Assembly (NCBI RefSeq): GCF_003752155.1
Contig: NZ_RJVG01000006.1
Location: 124,001-188,000, forward strand
Reading direction: 5' to 3'
Length of the DNA: 64,000 bases
Origin: Mobilisporobacter senegalensis
GTDB lineage: Bacteria > Bacillota > Clostridia > Lachnospirales > Lachnospiraceae
The position numbers were made by a program, and so were the translations under genes. This document shows positions 9,926-18,663 of this stretch, piece by piece (within the stretch, counting starts at the first letter, position 1; each line of letters begins with the position of its first letter). The notes under the pieces are model-generated. The model was not told where the DNA came from and ran no database searches. It saw only the letters and a list, made by a program, of their open reading frames with translations.

Positions 9926-9986
9926 TTCTGTCCCTCCAACTGTATTTGAAATTCCTTTCTATTGTTTAATGACTAAAGATAATTTG

Positions 9987-10009
9987 GGGGTGAACCATAT
10001 GCTCACCCC
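9987..10009. other. intercistronic hairpin between binding protein and permease genes
   Basis: GGGGTGA and TCACCCC form a 7-bp stem around a 9-nt loop, directly downstream of the binding protein stop codon and without a U run. Such stems commonly protect the upstream transcript so that the binding protein is made in excess. The second importer operon has one at the same place. Confidence 0.5.
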
Positions 10010-10045
10010 GTTGTCCTTTTATTTTGGATTACAAACTTTAAACGA

Positions 10046-11341
10046 TTATTCTGCTGCTATTTTAGATAAGAAGCCTTCAACCATGGCGTCTAAACTTGCT
10101 TGTAAATTATCCTCTTTAATATCACCATTTAAAATACCTGCACCAAATGCAGATGCCGGAGTCCAGTATTGTGCTAACTGAGATGTTGATGGATTTGGAG
10201 TTGAGAATCCTGTTTGAGTACTTAAAGCTAATACTGCTGCATTAGCTGCCACTTGATCATTTTCAATTAATGATTTTACTGTTGGAGCTGTTGAATTTAC
10301 TTTTTCAAAACGTAATAATTGGCATTCTTCTCCACCTAACCAGGCTGCCAATTGCTGCGCTGCTTTTGGAGCTTTGGATGCTGAATTCACACCAACAGCT
10401 CTAAAATCTGCAAAATTACTTAACTGATAATCCGTACCATCAATATTAATTGTTGGTAATTTAACTGCTGCATAATTATCTCCTAATGCCGCTTGAAGAT
10501 CTTCTGCTGCCCAGGTACCAGAACATAAAGCTGCAAGTTTTCCTTCTTTCATTAAGGATCCACCTAATCCATCCTGATCATCAACATACTTTGGATTTTT
10601 TGCTAAATCAAGTAAATATTTTGCTGCTTTTAAACCTTTCTCATCATTCCATGAGCATTCTGTGGGATCATCTCCATTTGTACCATATAAGGTACCGCCA
10701 TTGGCATAGAAAAATGCTGACATATACCAACTATTATCAATATCACATGAGAAATTTTTAATATCATTTCCCAAATCTTTTGCTAACATTTTTTCTAAGG
10801 AAGTCACATCATCTTCCGTATATTTACTCTTGTCATAGTACATGAACCATGAATTTGGTGACTGGGGAACACCATATAGTAAATCATTTAAAGTACAACT
10901 TTTAATCGCTGCTTCACTATGTATATTTTTAATAGAATCTAAATCTACTGTAATTGGCAGGATAAGCCCAGCTTCAACTAATTCCGGAACTCCACCAGAA
11001 GGATAAGCAAATACATCTGCTGCTACTTCTGAATCTTTTTTAATCGCATCAATAGAATCCGCTACGCTCATAATACCAACATCAAATGTGATCTCATATT
11101 CTGGATGATTTTTTTGGAATAAATCACACATTTCCTTTGTTACTTCTTGTTCTTCTTCTGGGGCCCAAACCTTTAAGGTAATCTTTTCTGGAGCTGCTGT
11201 TTCAGTGCTTTCCTCTGCTTGTGTATCTTCGGAAGAAATAGCATCTGTTGATTCTGCTTTTTTGTTGCCACAACCAGCGGCAAAAACACCCATTAATACC
11301 AGCACCATAAGCAGGGATAATAACTTTTTAACTTTTTTCAT
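10046..11341 (-). CDS. extracellular sugar-binding lipoprotein (ABC importer)
   Basis: Family 1 extracellular solute-binding protein, 431 residues. A lipoprotein signal ends in the lipobox FAAGC, with Cys24 as the acylated residue, followed by an acidic Ser/Thr-rich linker. The body resembles maltodextrin-binding proteins (ITLKVWAPEEE; GTWAAEDL). It is the first gene of the importer operon, downstream of a TTGACA/TAAACT promoter overlapped by two TTAACCGGTTAA-type operators. It should bind gluco-oligosaccharides outside the cell and deliver them to the two permeases. The cargo is inferred, not shown. Confidence 0.88.
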   Translation of the reverse strand: MKKVKKLLSLLMVLVLMGVFAAGCGNKKAESTDAISSEDTQAEESTETAAPEKITLKVWAPEEEQEVTKEMCDLFQKNHPEYEITFDVGIMSVADSIDAIKKDSEVAADVFAYPSGGVPELVEAGLILPITVDLDSIKNIHSEAAIKSCTLNDLLYGVPQSPNSWFMYYDKSKYTEDDVTSLEKMLAKDLGNDIKNFSCDIDNSWYMSAFFYANGGTLYGTNGDDPTECSWNDEKGLKAAKYLLDLAKNPKYVDDQDGLGGSLMKEGKLAALCSGTWAAEDLQAALGDNYAAVKLPTINIDGTDYQLSNFADFRAVGVNSASKAPKAAQQLAAWLGGEECQLLRFEKVNSTAPTVKSLIENDQVAANAAVLALSTQTGFSTPNPSTSQLAQYWTPASAFGAGILNGDIKEDNLQASLDAMVEGFLSKIAAE

Positions 11342-11444
11342 AAAATGACCTCCTCATAATGAATATTATACCATAATATTCGACCTATTGTTTTCGCCAA
11401 CCTGTACTATTATTTTAGAAAGTAATTTGATTGGCATTATTCGG

Positions 11445-11456
11445 TTAATCGGTTAA
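11445..11456. promoter_or_regulatory. secondary LacI-type operator TTAATCGGTTAA
   Basis: One mismatch from the perfect palindrome. Its centre is 39 bp from that of the main operator at 11484-11495, so a tetrameric or looped regulator could bind both. It lies inside the importer operon leader. Confidence 0.55.
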
Positions 11457-11483
11457 CTTAATAGGTGCTATACCTCCTTTGGT

Positions 11484-11495
11484 TTAACCGGTTAA
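11484..11495. promoter_or_regulatory. LacI-type operator TTAACCGGTTAA of the importer operon
   Basis: A perfect palindrome directly downstream of the -10 element (11504-11509), covering about +2 to +13. Bound repressor would block initiation. Its sequence equals the sites at 7126 and 16260. Confidence 0.75.
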
Positions 11496-11503
11496 CTAAG
11501 CTA

Positions 11504-11532
11504 AGTTTACTACTCTGACTTTACTTTGTCAA
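11504..11532 (-). promoter_or_regulatory. promoter of the importer operon
   Basis: A perfect -35 TTGACA (11527-11532), 17-bp spacer and -10 TAAACT (11504-11509) on the minus strand. A second possible start, with an extended -10 TGGTATAAT (11365-11370), lies nearer the gene. Confidence 0.7.
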
Positions 11533-11635
11533 GACTGTTTTACTAATATTATGTATTATTTTTGTTCACAAATTCTATTAGAACATTTCCCCGGTTCATA
11601 TTATAGCTGACAGGCGACGCATAAATATGAATGAA

Positions 11636-13786
11636 TCAAATATGAAATTGATTCATAGCAAGTTCCAGTTGTTTTGCTCTATTTAATAACTCACTGGAGG
11701 ATTCGTCTAACTGAGTGGCTGCATCTAATTGATGATGAGCTGTATCACTTACTGTATTAGTGCATGCTGTAGTTTCTTCAGACACAGCTGATATACTCAT
11801 GATTGCCTCCGAAGTTTTTATTTTTGCATGCTCCATGTTCTCAATATTATTTAAAATTGACTTTAGCTCATTCATAAGCAATTCTATTTGCCCGTCCATG
11901 ATAGTAAAAGACTCCGTGGTATTATTAACTGCAGACTCCTGTTGTAGTACAATAACATCGGCTTGCTCTGCAATTTTAACAGCCATTGCAGTATTACTTA
12001 AAATATCTTCAATAATTCCGCGTATTTGATTCGTGGACTCTTTTGATTGATCTGACAGTTTTTTGATTTCATCAGCCACCACACTAAAACCACGTCCATA
12101 TATTCCGGCTCTTGCTGATTCAATGGAAGCATTTAGAGAAAGTAAATTGGTTTCCTCCGCTATCTCATTGATTACTTCTATTATACTTTCAATACTCTTT
12201 GATTTTTCTTCAAGCTGCTTAATGGCTGCAATCACATTACTCATTATTTCAGTACTATATTTTGTCTTTTCATTTAATACACTCATGGCCAGAATACCAC
12301 TATCAATTGCTTTTTCAGTAGCATCTGTAATATTTTTTATTTGAGATGTACTATTAGCAACTAACGTAATTTTATTGGATAATGAGTCCATTTGGCCTAT
12401 ACAATCTGCAGAATTTTCATCTAATTGAACGATGCCCTCTTCAATTTCTGATATAGCCTGCTTAATATTATCTGTGCTCTCAACATATACTTTGGAAGAT
12501 ATGGCCACTTGATTGGCATCCGCAAATAAGGCGTCACCAACCTCTTTAACCTCTTGTATTAATCCTTTTACATGAGTAATCATATTTGATAAATCTTTCG
12601 CTAAAATCCCCAGCTCATCATTACGGTTAACTTTTAATTCCACAGTAAAATCACCGCCAGCAGCTTTTCTAAGTACATTCGCCATGTAATTAATCGCTTT
12701 ACTTAGGTCGCCAGAAATGATGCTTCCTGTAAGTAACGCCAGAATACTTGCTAAAACCACAACCACAAATGTTATATTCTTAATATCCTTCACTTGGCCA
12801 ATGATATTTGCTTCTGGAACCATAGCACATATCATTGCCCCTGTAGTACCAACTTTAGAATATACAAACATATAATTCTCATTATTATAGTTTATATAAT
12901 CAAAAGCATTTTCTTTTTCATTTGTAATTGCCTCTTCGTAGAACTTTTTTCCATAGAATATAGGTTCTTTACCTACTCTCATAGCAGACAAATATTCTTC
13001 ATTATCTGGTATTATCTCTACACCATCTTCAGTAACTAACCCAATTATACTACTTTCTCCCATATTAATACGTGTTAATATTTCAAGTACTGCCTTGTTA
13101 CTAATATCTGCTATAACGCAAGTATTCCCTTTTTTAAACTTTCTTGCTAAGCGTAGGGCACTGCTGGTACTATCTGTTTGTAATAGCCCATCCATCTCAT
13201 TATTACTGCCAAACCAATAGTAGCGGCTCGAATCTGTTGCAATCTTTTGACCTTGTGCAGATTCCATATATTTAGTATATAATTCTTCATCATCGGCTTT
13301 TGTAGTCACCATGGAATCATTATCACTTGATAAAATATACACATTTTCTAGTAAATCATCTGTTCTGATTTTCTTTTTTAATGCTTCTGTAGTTGAGTTT
13401 AAAAATTGAATTTCCTTTGTGGCAGAAATCCTATATAAGCCTGCAAAATAATCATTAATATCAACATCTGTATAGAATTCATCAATTTGTGATCTGACCA
13501 TTCCAAGGGAAAATGTGAAATATTGCCCAGTCATATCTAATGTCTGACTAATGGATTTTTCATAATTTCCTACAATAACTGTATGGGCTTTCTGATAAGA
13601 GATTATCCCTAATACAATAATGCAGCACACTGGTAATAAAAATCCTAAAATCAATTTTGTATGAATTTTTTGAAATATACTAAATGATTTTTTCTTATCC
13701 TTTACTCTCCTTTCTCTATGATGTTTTTCAGATTTTACCCCATTGAACTTTTTGTACCTTGGTTTCTCATTTTTCTTATAGTTCAT
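11636..13786 (-). CDS. methyl-accepting chemotaxis protein
   Basis: A transmembrane chemoreceptor, 716 residues. After a basic cytoplasmic start, TM1 lies at about 42-66. An extracellular Cache-like sensor follows to about 330, TM2 to about 355, then HAMP and a long methyl-accepting coiled coil. The conserved signalling hairpin is visible as [18 protein letters not shown] near residue 550. It has no C-terminal receptor-methylase pentapeptide. It starts 40 bp downstream of the GH31 gene and probably shares its operator-controlled promoter. The receptor may therefore steer the cell towards the sugar that this locus uses; the ligand is unknown. Confidence 0.9.
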   Translation of the reverse strand: MNYKKNEKPRYKKFNGVKSEKHHRERRVKDKKKSFSIFQKIHTKLILGFLLPVCCIIVLGIISYQKAHTVIVGNYEKSISQTLDMTGQYFTFSLGMVRSQIDEFYTDVDINDYFAGLYRISATKEIQFLNSTTEALKKKIRTDDLLENVYILSSDNDSMVTTKADDEELYTKYMESAQGQKIATDSSRYYWFGSNNEMDGLLQTDSTSSALRLARKFKKGNTCVIADISNKAVLEILTRINMGESSIIGLVTEDGVEIIPDNEEYLSAMRVGKEPIFYGKKFYEEAITNEKENAFDYINYNNENYMFVYSKVGTTGAMICAMVPEANIIGQVKDIKNITFVVVVLASILALLTGSIISGDLSKAINYMANVLRKAAGGDFTVELKVNRNDELGILAKDLSNMITHVKGLIQEVKEVGDALFADANQVAISSKVYVESTDNIKQAISEIEEGIVQLDENSADCIGQMDSLSNKITLVANSTSQIKNITDATEKAIDSGILAMSVLNEKTKYSTEIMSNVIAAIKQLEEKSKSIESIIEVINEIAEETNLLSLNASIESARAGIYGRGFSVVADEIKKLSDQSKESTNQIRGIIEDILSNTAMAVKIAEQADVIVLQQESAVNNTTESFTIMDGQIELLMNELKSILNNIENMEHAKIKTSEAIMSISAVSEETTACTNTVSDTAHHQLDAATQLDESSSELLNRAKQLELAMNQFHI

Positions 13787-13826
13787 AAAAAACCTTCCTT
13801 CTTATAATCTAATACATCATATTAGT

Positions 13827-16202
13827 TTAATAAGCTGCTATTATTTCATATAATGCACCTAATAAAGATTGTTTTAGCTGTAAAGTCTGTAATTCTGCAA
13901 GTAACTGTTCTCTACTAACATGTTTTCTAACAATTTGATAGATCAGACTCTTCAAGTCATAATCAATTTGTGCTTTATCCAACATATGGAATACTTGATT
14001 TTCTATATTATTACCTATAATTTCATTTATGTCACCTAAGTGAATTGTTAGTCTCTTGTCAGTATCAACAGATTGAACTTTAATAAGCAATGTATTGTTA
14101 TCTACCTGATAAACCTTTTCGAAAAGGGTTCTTCTTCCTTCCGAATCTACCTGTATATCATAAGTATCTGCTACACCTGCTATGGCAATTTCATAATTAC
14201 GTGTTTTAGGAATCACATTCCATTCATCAAAAACTCCATCAATTATAATTTGGGCTTGTTTTCCCCACTTAAATTCCATATTGGTTAGTACAAAATTTTG
14301 TTCATCATCAGAATTATCTTCATACATCATAAAGTTGCCATCTGCTCCCCCAAATATCTTAATTGCAATATCTTCTGGATTATTAGCAGCATTCGCTACT
14401 TTAGCAACTGTTTCCATTGGAATAATCCCACCTGCTTTAGCCAGTACCGGTATTGTTGTAATATCACGATAAAATGTAATCCTGCGATTTCCTTTGTATA
14501 CCCTTCCTGAAAAGAAATCATAATAGATACCCTCTGGAAGCCATCCTTCAAATGCACCCATGTTCAAATCCATATCCATTGGTTTTGTAATTGGACATAC
14601 AATTAATTCTGTACCAAAATAATATTGATTTGGAACCTGATAAGCTTCTTCTTCCTCTGTATTATGATAGTACATCGGCCTTATGAGCGGCATACTTTCC
14701 CTTGCAAACTTATAGTTCATAGTATATAAGTAAGGAATTATTTGATGGCGTAAACGCAAAAAGTTTTTCAACGTTTCTCCAATGTACGGGTTAAATTTCC
14801 ATGGTTCTTTCACAAAGAAAGGATTATCTGAGCTATGAATTCTCATGATAGGTGAGAACACTCCAAACTGTATCCATCGTACTAACATCTCATCACTTTT
14901 TACACCATGCATGTGTCCACCAATATCATGACTCCACCAACCATAGCCTGCATTGGATGCTGTAGCAGTAAAATAAGGCTGGAACTCTAACGTCTCCCAG
15001 GTTGCAAAAGAATCACCGGAAAATCCCACTGGATAACGATGACTTCCCAGTCCTGCATATCTGGAAAATGTCATTGGTCTCTTTCCATCTCGACCACTAT
15101 TTAAGAAATGATAGTGATTCAACATCCATAATGGATCCAATCCTTCTATCTTTGTAGTACCACCTTGCTGCCAGTCAACCCACCAGAAATCAACACCGAT
15201 TTCTTCATTGGGATGATGGAGGTATTTAAAATATGCATTTAAGAATTTGCGATCCGAGATATCAAATAAAATCTTATCTTCCTTTTGGTAATCAACTCCA
15301 AGTTCTTTTGCCATTGGAATGTACATTTCTTCATGCCCTCGAACACCATCTGCGGGATGTTCATTTAATGTGACATGCATTCCTTCTTTGTGTAACCAGG
15401 TCAGAAATTCTTCTGGTTGTCTAAAATACTCTTTATTCCAGGTATACCCGGTCCAGCCACTTCCGTACTTTGGATCAATATCAGTTAAATGCCATCCCAT
15501 ATCCAAAACAGCTACCGAAAATGGAATATGTTCTGATTTAAATTTTTCTACTAATTCTTTATATGTAATATCTGTATATGGATAAAATCTACTCCACCAG
15601 TTTCCTAACGCATATCTTGGCAGCATAGGGGTATTTCCACATAGTTTATAGAAAGTTTTTAGACATTTCAGATATTCTCTCCCATACCCCAGAAAATATA
15701 TATCTATCGTTTCCTCTTTCTTTGGTGCCACCCATCCATCTTCAGTAATTAAAAGAGACTTACTGTCATCAATGATAGCAAATCCATTTCTGGATAAAAG
15801 TCCATCTTCTAATGGGATCTCTCCATCTGCTTCATCTAAGGTTCTTGCTGTTCCTTTTAGGTTTTCTCCCTTTTCTCCATAATACCAGATGCTGTGGTAA
15901 GCACTTAAATTACCTTTTACCTGTATGCTTAATCCATTTTTAGTAAACTTCTTTTTGTTATATTTTAGATGCAGATGTTCTGTTATAATTTCAAGATTAT
16001 CCTCTTTATCAATGACACGATATTGTGGCACAGGAAAATCCCGATTGATAACAATTTGCGTTGCTAAATCTTCAAAAGTTCCTTGTTCGCTATACTCTAA
16101 GCGAATCAGTTGAGATGTCAGTACTGTAAAACGATAATGATTGCCTTTTACAACTACTTCCTGCCTGGCTATTGGATTTATTTCTAAGTCGTATTTACTC
16201 AT
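13827..16202 (-). CDS. GH31 alpha-glucosidase-type glycosidase, cytosolic
   Basis: Family GH31 retaining alpha-glycosidase, 791 residues, without a signal peptide. The order is an N-terminal beta domain (1-190), the catalytic barrel starting near LPRYALGNWWSRF, then C-terminal beta domains. The likely nucleophile is D343 in WWVDWQQGG and the likely acid/base D397 in FSGDSFATWE. The final 80 residues are helical and unlike the usual GH31 tail. It should hydrolyse imported alpha-linked gluco-oligosaccharides such as nigerose-type products of the GH87 enzyme. It could instead be an alpha-xylosidase or a transglucosidase. It leads an operon with the chemoreceptor gene and has a near-consensus promoter overlapped by the LacI-type operator. 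Confidence 0.88.
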   Translation of the reverse strand: MSKYDLEINPIARQEVVVKGNHYRFTVLTSQLIRLEYSEQGTFEDLATQIVINRDFPVPQYRVIDKEDNLEIITEHLHLKYNKKKFTKNGLSIQVKGNLSAYHSIWYYGEKGENLKGTARTLDEADGEIPLEDGLLSRNGFAIIDDSKSLLITEDGWVAPKKEETIDIYFLGYGREYLKCLKTFYKLCGNTPMLPRYALGNWWSRFYPYTDITYKELVEKFKSEHIPFSVAVLDMGWHLTDIDPKYGSGWTGYTWNKEYFRQPEEFLTWLHKEGMHVTLNEHPADGVRGHEEMYIPMAKELGVDYQKEDKILFDISDRKFLNAYFKYLHHPNEEIGVDFWWVDWQQGGTTKIEGLDPLWMLNHYHFLNSGRDGKRPMTFSRYAGLGSHRYPVGFSGDSFATWETLEFQPYFTATASNAGYGWWSHDIGGHMHGVKSDEMLVRWIQFGVFSPIMRIHSSDNPFFVKEPWKFNPYIGETLKNFLRLRHQIIPYLYTMNYKFARESMPLIRPMYYHNTEEEEAYQVPNQYYFGTELIVCPITKPMDMDLNMGAFEGWLPEGIYYDFFSGRVYKGNRRITFYRDITTIPVLAKAGGIIPMETVAKVANAANNPEDIAIKIFGGADGNFMMYEDNSDDEQNFVLTNMEFKWGKQAQIIIDGVFDEWNVIPKTRNYEIAIAGVADTYDIQVDSEGRRTLFEKVYQVDNNTLLIKVQSVDTDKRLTIHLGDINEIIGNNIENQVFHMLDKAQIDYDLKSLIYQIVRKHVSREQLLAELQTLQLKQSLLGALYEIIAAY

Positions 16203-16258
16203 TTTTCATGTCTCCGCTATTTTCATATTTTGGTTCATTCTTCTTTAGTATATAGGTT

Positions 16259-16272
16259 GTTAACCGGTTAAC
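16259..16272. promoter_or_regulatory. LacI-type operator GTTAACCGGTTAAC of the GH31 operon
   Basis: The longest copy of the regulon palindrome, perfect over 14 bp. It starts two bases downstream of the -10 element of the GH31 promoter, so binding would cover the transcription start. Confidence 0.75.
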
Positions 16273-16274
16273 TT

Positions 16275-16304
16275 ATTATAACCATATTCCTAATTGTTTG
16301 TCAA
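16275..16304 (-). promoter_or_regulatory. promoter of the GH31-chemoreceptor operon
   Basis: TTGACA (16299-16304) and TATAAT (16275-16280), both perfect matches to consensus, 18 bp apart on the minus strand. The operator lies directly downstream. A promoter this strong is plausible when tightly repressed. Confidence 0.8.
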
Positions 16305-16520
16305 CAATAATACATATAAAAAACTTAGATAAAATAGTACTATCCCATTCACATCTTTTCCTTCTCTTTTTTACAAATCAATTTATTTACCTTGATGAAA
16401 AATCTGGCACTGTTAACTTTTATTAATTTGGCTATTGTAACAGGTGCAATTTTATATAATAATTGAATAACAATACTATTTCTAAGTTCTCAAAAGAAAG
16501 AATGAAAGGGTGAAAGAATA
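16305..16520 (+). other. upstream region of pdxS
   Basis: This is the rest of the 318-bp gap between the divergent GH31 and pdxS genes. A TATAAT at 16455-16460 is the best -10 for pdxS, but no good -35 stands 17 bp before it. I see no pdxR-like gene beside it, no riboswitch and no repeat. Confidence 0.35.
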
Positions 16521-17384
16521 TTGAAAGAAAGCAGATATGAATTAAACAAAGAATTAGCTCAGATGTTAAAAGGTGGAGTCATTATGGATGTTACTACTCC
16601 TGAGCAGGCCGAAATTGCAGAATCAGCTGGTGCATGTGCTGTTATGGCACTGGAAAAAATCCCGGCAGATATTCGTGCTGCAGGGGGAGTAGCCAGAATG
16701 TCAGATCCTAGAATGATTAAAGATATCCAGCAAGCAGTATCCATTCCCGTTATGGCAAAATGCAGAATCGGCCATTTTGCAGAGGCACAAATTCTAGAAG
16801 CCATTGAGATTGATTATATTGATGAAAGTGAAGTTCTCTCCCCTGCTGATGACTTATATCATATTGATAAAACAAATTTTCAGGTTCCTTTTGTGTGTGG
16901 TGCCAAAGACTTAGGAGAAGCACTAAGAAGAATCAGGGAAGGTGCTTCTATGATCCGTACCAAAGGTGAACCCGGTACAGGTGATATCATTCAGGCTGTT
17001 CGTCATATTAGAATGATGAATCGTGAAATTGCACGCTTAACTTCCATGAGAGAAGATGAATTATACCAAGCCGCCAAAGAATTGCAAGTTCCCTATGATC
17101 TTGTTCTATATGTACATCAAAATGGAAAGCTGCCGGTTGTTAATTTTGCAGCTGGCGGTGTGGCAACACCCGCTGATGCAGCACTTATGATGCAGCTTGG
17201 TGCAGAGGGTGTGTTTGTTGGTTCTGGTATCTTTAAATCCGGCAGCCCTGAAAGAAGAGCTGCTGCCATTGTAAAAGCGGTAACAAACTATAATGATCCA
17301 AAAATAATTGCTGGGTTGTCCGAAGATTTAGGAGAAGCTATGGTAGGTATTAACGAAACAGAAATTGAATTACTGATGGCTTAA
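16521..17384 (+). CDS. pdxS: pyridoxal 5'-phosphate synthase lyase subunit PdxS, slightly shortened at the C-terminus
   Basis: The synthase subunit that joins ribose 5-phosphate, glyceraldehyde 3-phosphate and ammonia into pyridoxal phosphate. K80 (MAKCRIGHF) and K148 (RTKGEPGTG) are the two active-site lysines, matching K81 and K149 of Bacillus subtilis, and D23 follows VIM. The start is TTG at 16521, the only in-frame start that gives the family N-terminus, with an AAAGGGTG site upstream. The protein ends at IELLMA; family members usually continue with a short tail such as ERGW. The missing tail coincides with the loss of the pdxT 5' end, so a single deletion probably explains both. The core should still be able to work with free ammonia. 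Confidence 0.93.
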   Translation: MKESRYELNKELAQMLKGGVIMDVTTPEQAEIAESAGACAVMALEKIPADIRAAGGVARMSDPRMIKDIQQAVSIPVMAKCRIGHFAEAQILEAIEIDYIDESEVLSPADDLYHIDKTNFQVPFVCGAKDLGEALRRIREGASMIRTKGEPGTGDIIQAVRHIRMMNREIARLTSMREDELYQAAKELQVPYDLVLYVHQNGKLPVVNFAAGGVATPADAALMMQLGAEGVFVGSGIFKSGSPERRAAAIVKAVTNYNDPKIIAGLSEDLGEAMVGINETEIELLMA

Positions 17385-17839
17385 TTCTTCCTGGTGGTGA
17401 AAGCACTGCTATGGGAAAATTATTAGAGGAATTAGATTTATTGAATGATCTAAAAATGAGAATTGAATCTGGTTTACCGGTTCTGGGAACCTGTGCAGGC
17501 TTAATTTTACTTGCCTCTAAAATTGCAGATAATGACGCAGCTTATTTTAAGACTCTCCCTGTTACTGTAATTAGAAATGCATACGGCAGACAATTAGGCA
17601 GTTTTTGTACAGAAGCATCTTTTGGAGATTTCAAAAATATTCCCATGAAATTCATTCGTGCTCCCTATATTAAATCCGCTAACAAAGATGTAAAAGTTTT
17701 ATCCATTGTTGACGGTAGAATTGTTGCAGTCCAGTACCGAAACCAGTTAGGGATAGCTTTCCACCCTGAACTTACCGATAGTGATAAAGTACATCAGTAT
17801 TTTATAGATATTGTGAAATGTAATATGAAAGATTCATAA
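17369..17839 (+). pseudogene. pdxT: pdxT glutaminase gene lacking its 5' part
   Basis: PdxT releases ammonia from glutamine for PdxS. The frame keeps [16 protein letters not shown] from 17372, then the catalytic Cys in GTCAGLILLA and the His/Glu pair in FHPELT. About 38 N-terminal residues are gone, including the first beta-strand (IGVLxLQGA in relatives). An in-frame TGA (17366-17368) precedes the homology, and the pdxS stop codon lies inside it. The first usable ATG is at 17411, which would give 142 residues and drop the GGES motif; full PdxT has about 190-200. It is probably non-functional as a glutaminase. Translation by a -1 shift from pdxS, giving a fused protein, is possible, but I see no slippery site. 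Confidence 0.75.
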
Positions 17840-17863
17840 ATATTCTTTTATTTAATAACTATT

Positions 17864-17900
17864 AGCTATTCTCTCCTATTCTAAAAGGGGAGAGATAGCT
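17864..17900. terminator. hairpin between converging pdxT and pabC
   Basis: AGCTATTCTCTCC (17864-17876) pairs with GGAGAGATAGCT (17889-17900) with one bulge. It lies between two converging genes. The U run is poor on both strands, so its termination strength is uncertain. Confidence 0.45.
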
Positions 17901-17901
17901 C

Positions 17902-18621
17902 CTATGTCCCGAGATAAGCTTTATATTTATTTCGGATTGCTTCTGTATAAGTATCAGAATGATAGTCACAATCCCCTAATTTAATAACCTTCATAACACC
18001 AAGGATAGAATTTGTTATAAAACATTCGTCAAACTTTTTTATATCATCTTTTGTAATAATACACTCCACAACATTCTCATTGGCACATATATGATTTCTA
18101 AAAATTCCTGGCAATAATCCACAGGATATTGATGGTGTAAATAACTGCCCTTCTTTCACGAAAAATATATTGGAACAGCTTCCTTCACATATTTCTCCTT
18201 TTGTATTTAGAAAAAGTGCCTCGTCATAGTTTCTTTGGATTGCTTCCTGTCTGGCAATAATATTTTCAGCATAATTAAGTGTTTTATGATAAGTAAGGGG
18301 AGACGTTTCATTTCTTCGAAAAGAACTTAAAGTTAATTGAAAGCCTTTTTGATACTTATCAATTGTATATGGATTTTTTCTGGTAGTATAATTGGTGTTT
18401 TTCTCTGATACAGAAATTTTTAGTACTCCTTCCACAATTTTATTTATACTTAAAAATTCCCGTACTTCATCCGGTGTTATTTTCTTATTAATTTGGAGAT
18501 ATTCTAATGCAATATTCAGTCTTTGAATATGTTCCATAATAAAGACCGGCTTCCCATCCTTAACCAGAATCGTTTCAAAAGCTCCTATGCCATAATAATA
18601 TCCTTCATCCATTTCAAACAT
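17902..18621 (-). CDS. pabC: aminodeoxychorismate lyase (class IV aminotransferase fold)
   Basis: A PLP enzyme of aminotransferase class IV, 239 residues from the start chosen here. It should cleave 4-amino-4-deoxychorismate to p-aminobenzoate and pyruvate for folate synthesis. Family signatures are YYYGIGAFETI near the start, the PLP-lysine segment HKTLNYAENI, ICEGSCSNIF and GLLPGIFR. The open frame extends upstream to a TTG at 18642, but GGAGG seven bases before the ATG at 18621 decides for the shorter form. It follows pabB by 42 bp. The operon argues against a branched-chain or D-amino-acid aminotransferase, which share this fold. Confidence 0.82.
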   Translation of the reverse strand: MFEMDEGYYYGIGAFETILVKDGKPVFIMEHIQRLNIALEYLQINKKITPDEVREFLSINKIVEGVLKISVSEKNTNYTTRKNPYTIDKYQKGFQLTLSSFRRNETSPLTYHKTLNYAENIIARQEAIQRNYDEALFLNTKGEICEGSCSNIFFVKEGQLFTPSISCGLLPGIFRNHICANENVVECIITKDDIKKFDECFITNSILGVMKVIKLGDCDYHSDTYTEAIRNKYKAYLGT

Positions 18622-18663
18622 TTTATTTCCTCCAATATGCAAAACAGACTCTCATCCGCTCTT

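Noticed and set aside
11760-13039. Several 60-93-residue plus-strand frames within the chemoreceptor gene
   Set aside because: They mirror the coiled-coil coding sequence on the opposite strand and have no ribosome binding sites.
17411-17839. Complete pdxT starting at the ATG at 17411
   Set aside because: Conserved PdxT sequence ([13 protein letters not shown]) lies in frame upstream of that ATG, so the ORF is the remainder of a longer gene.
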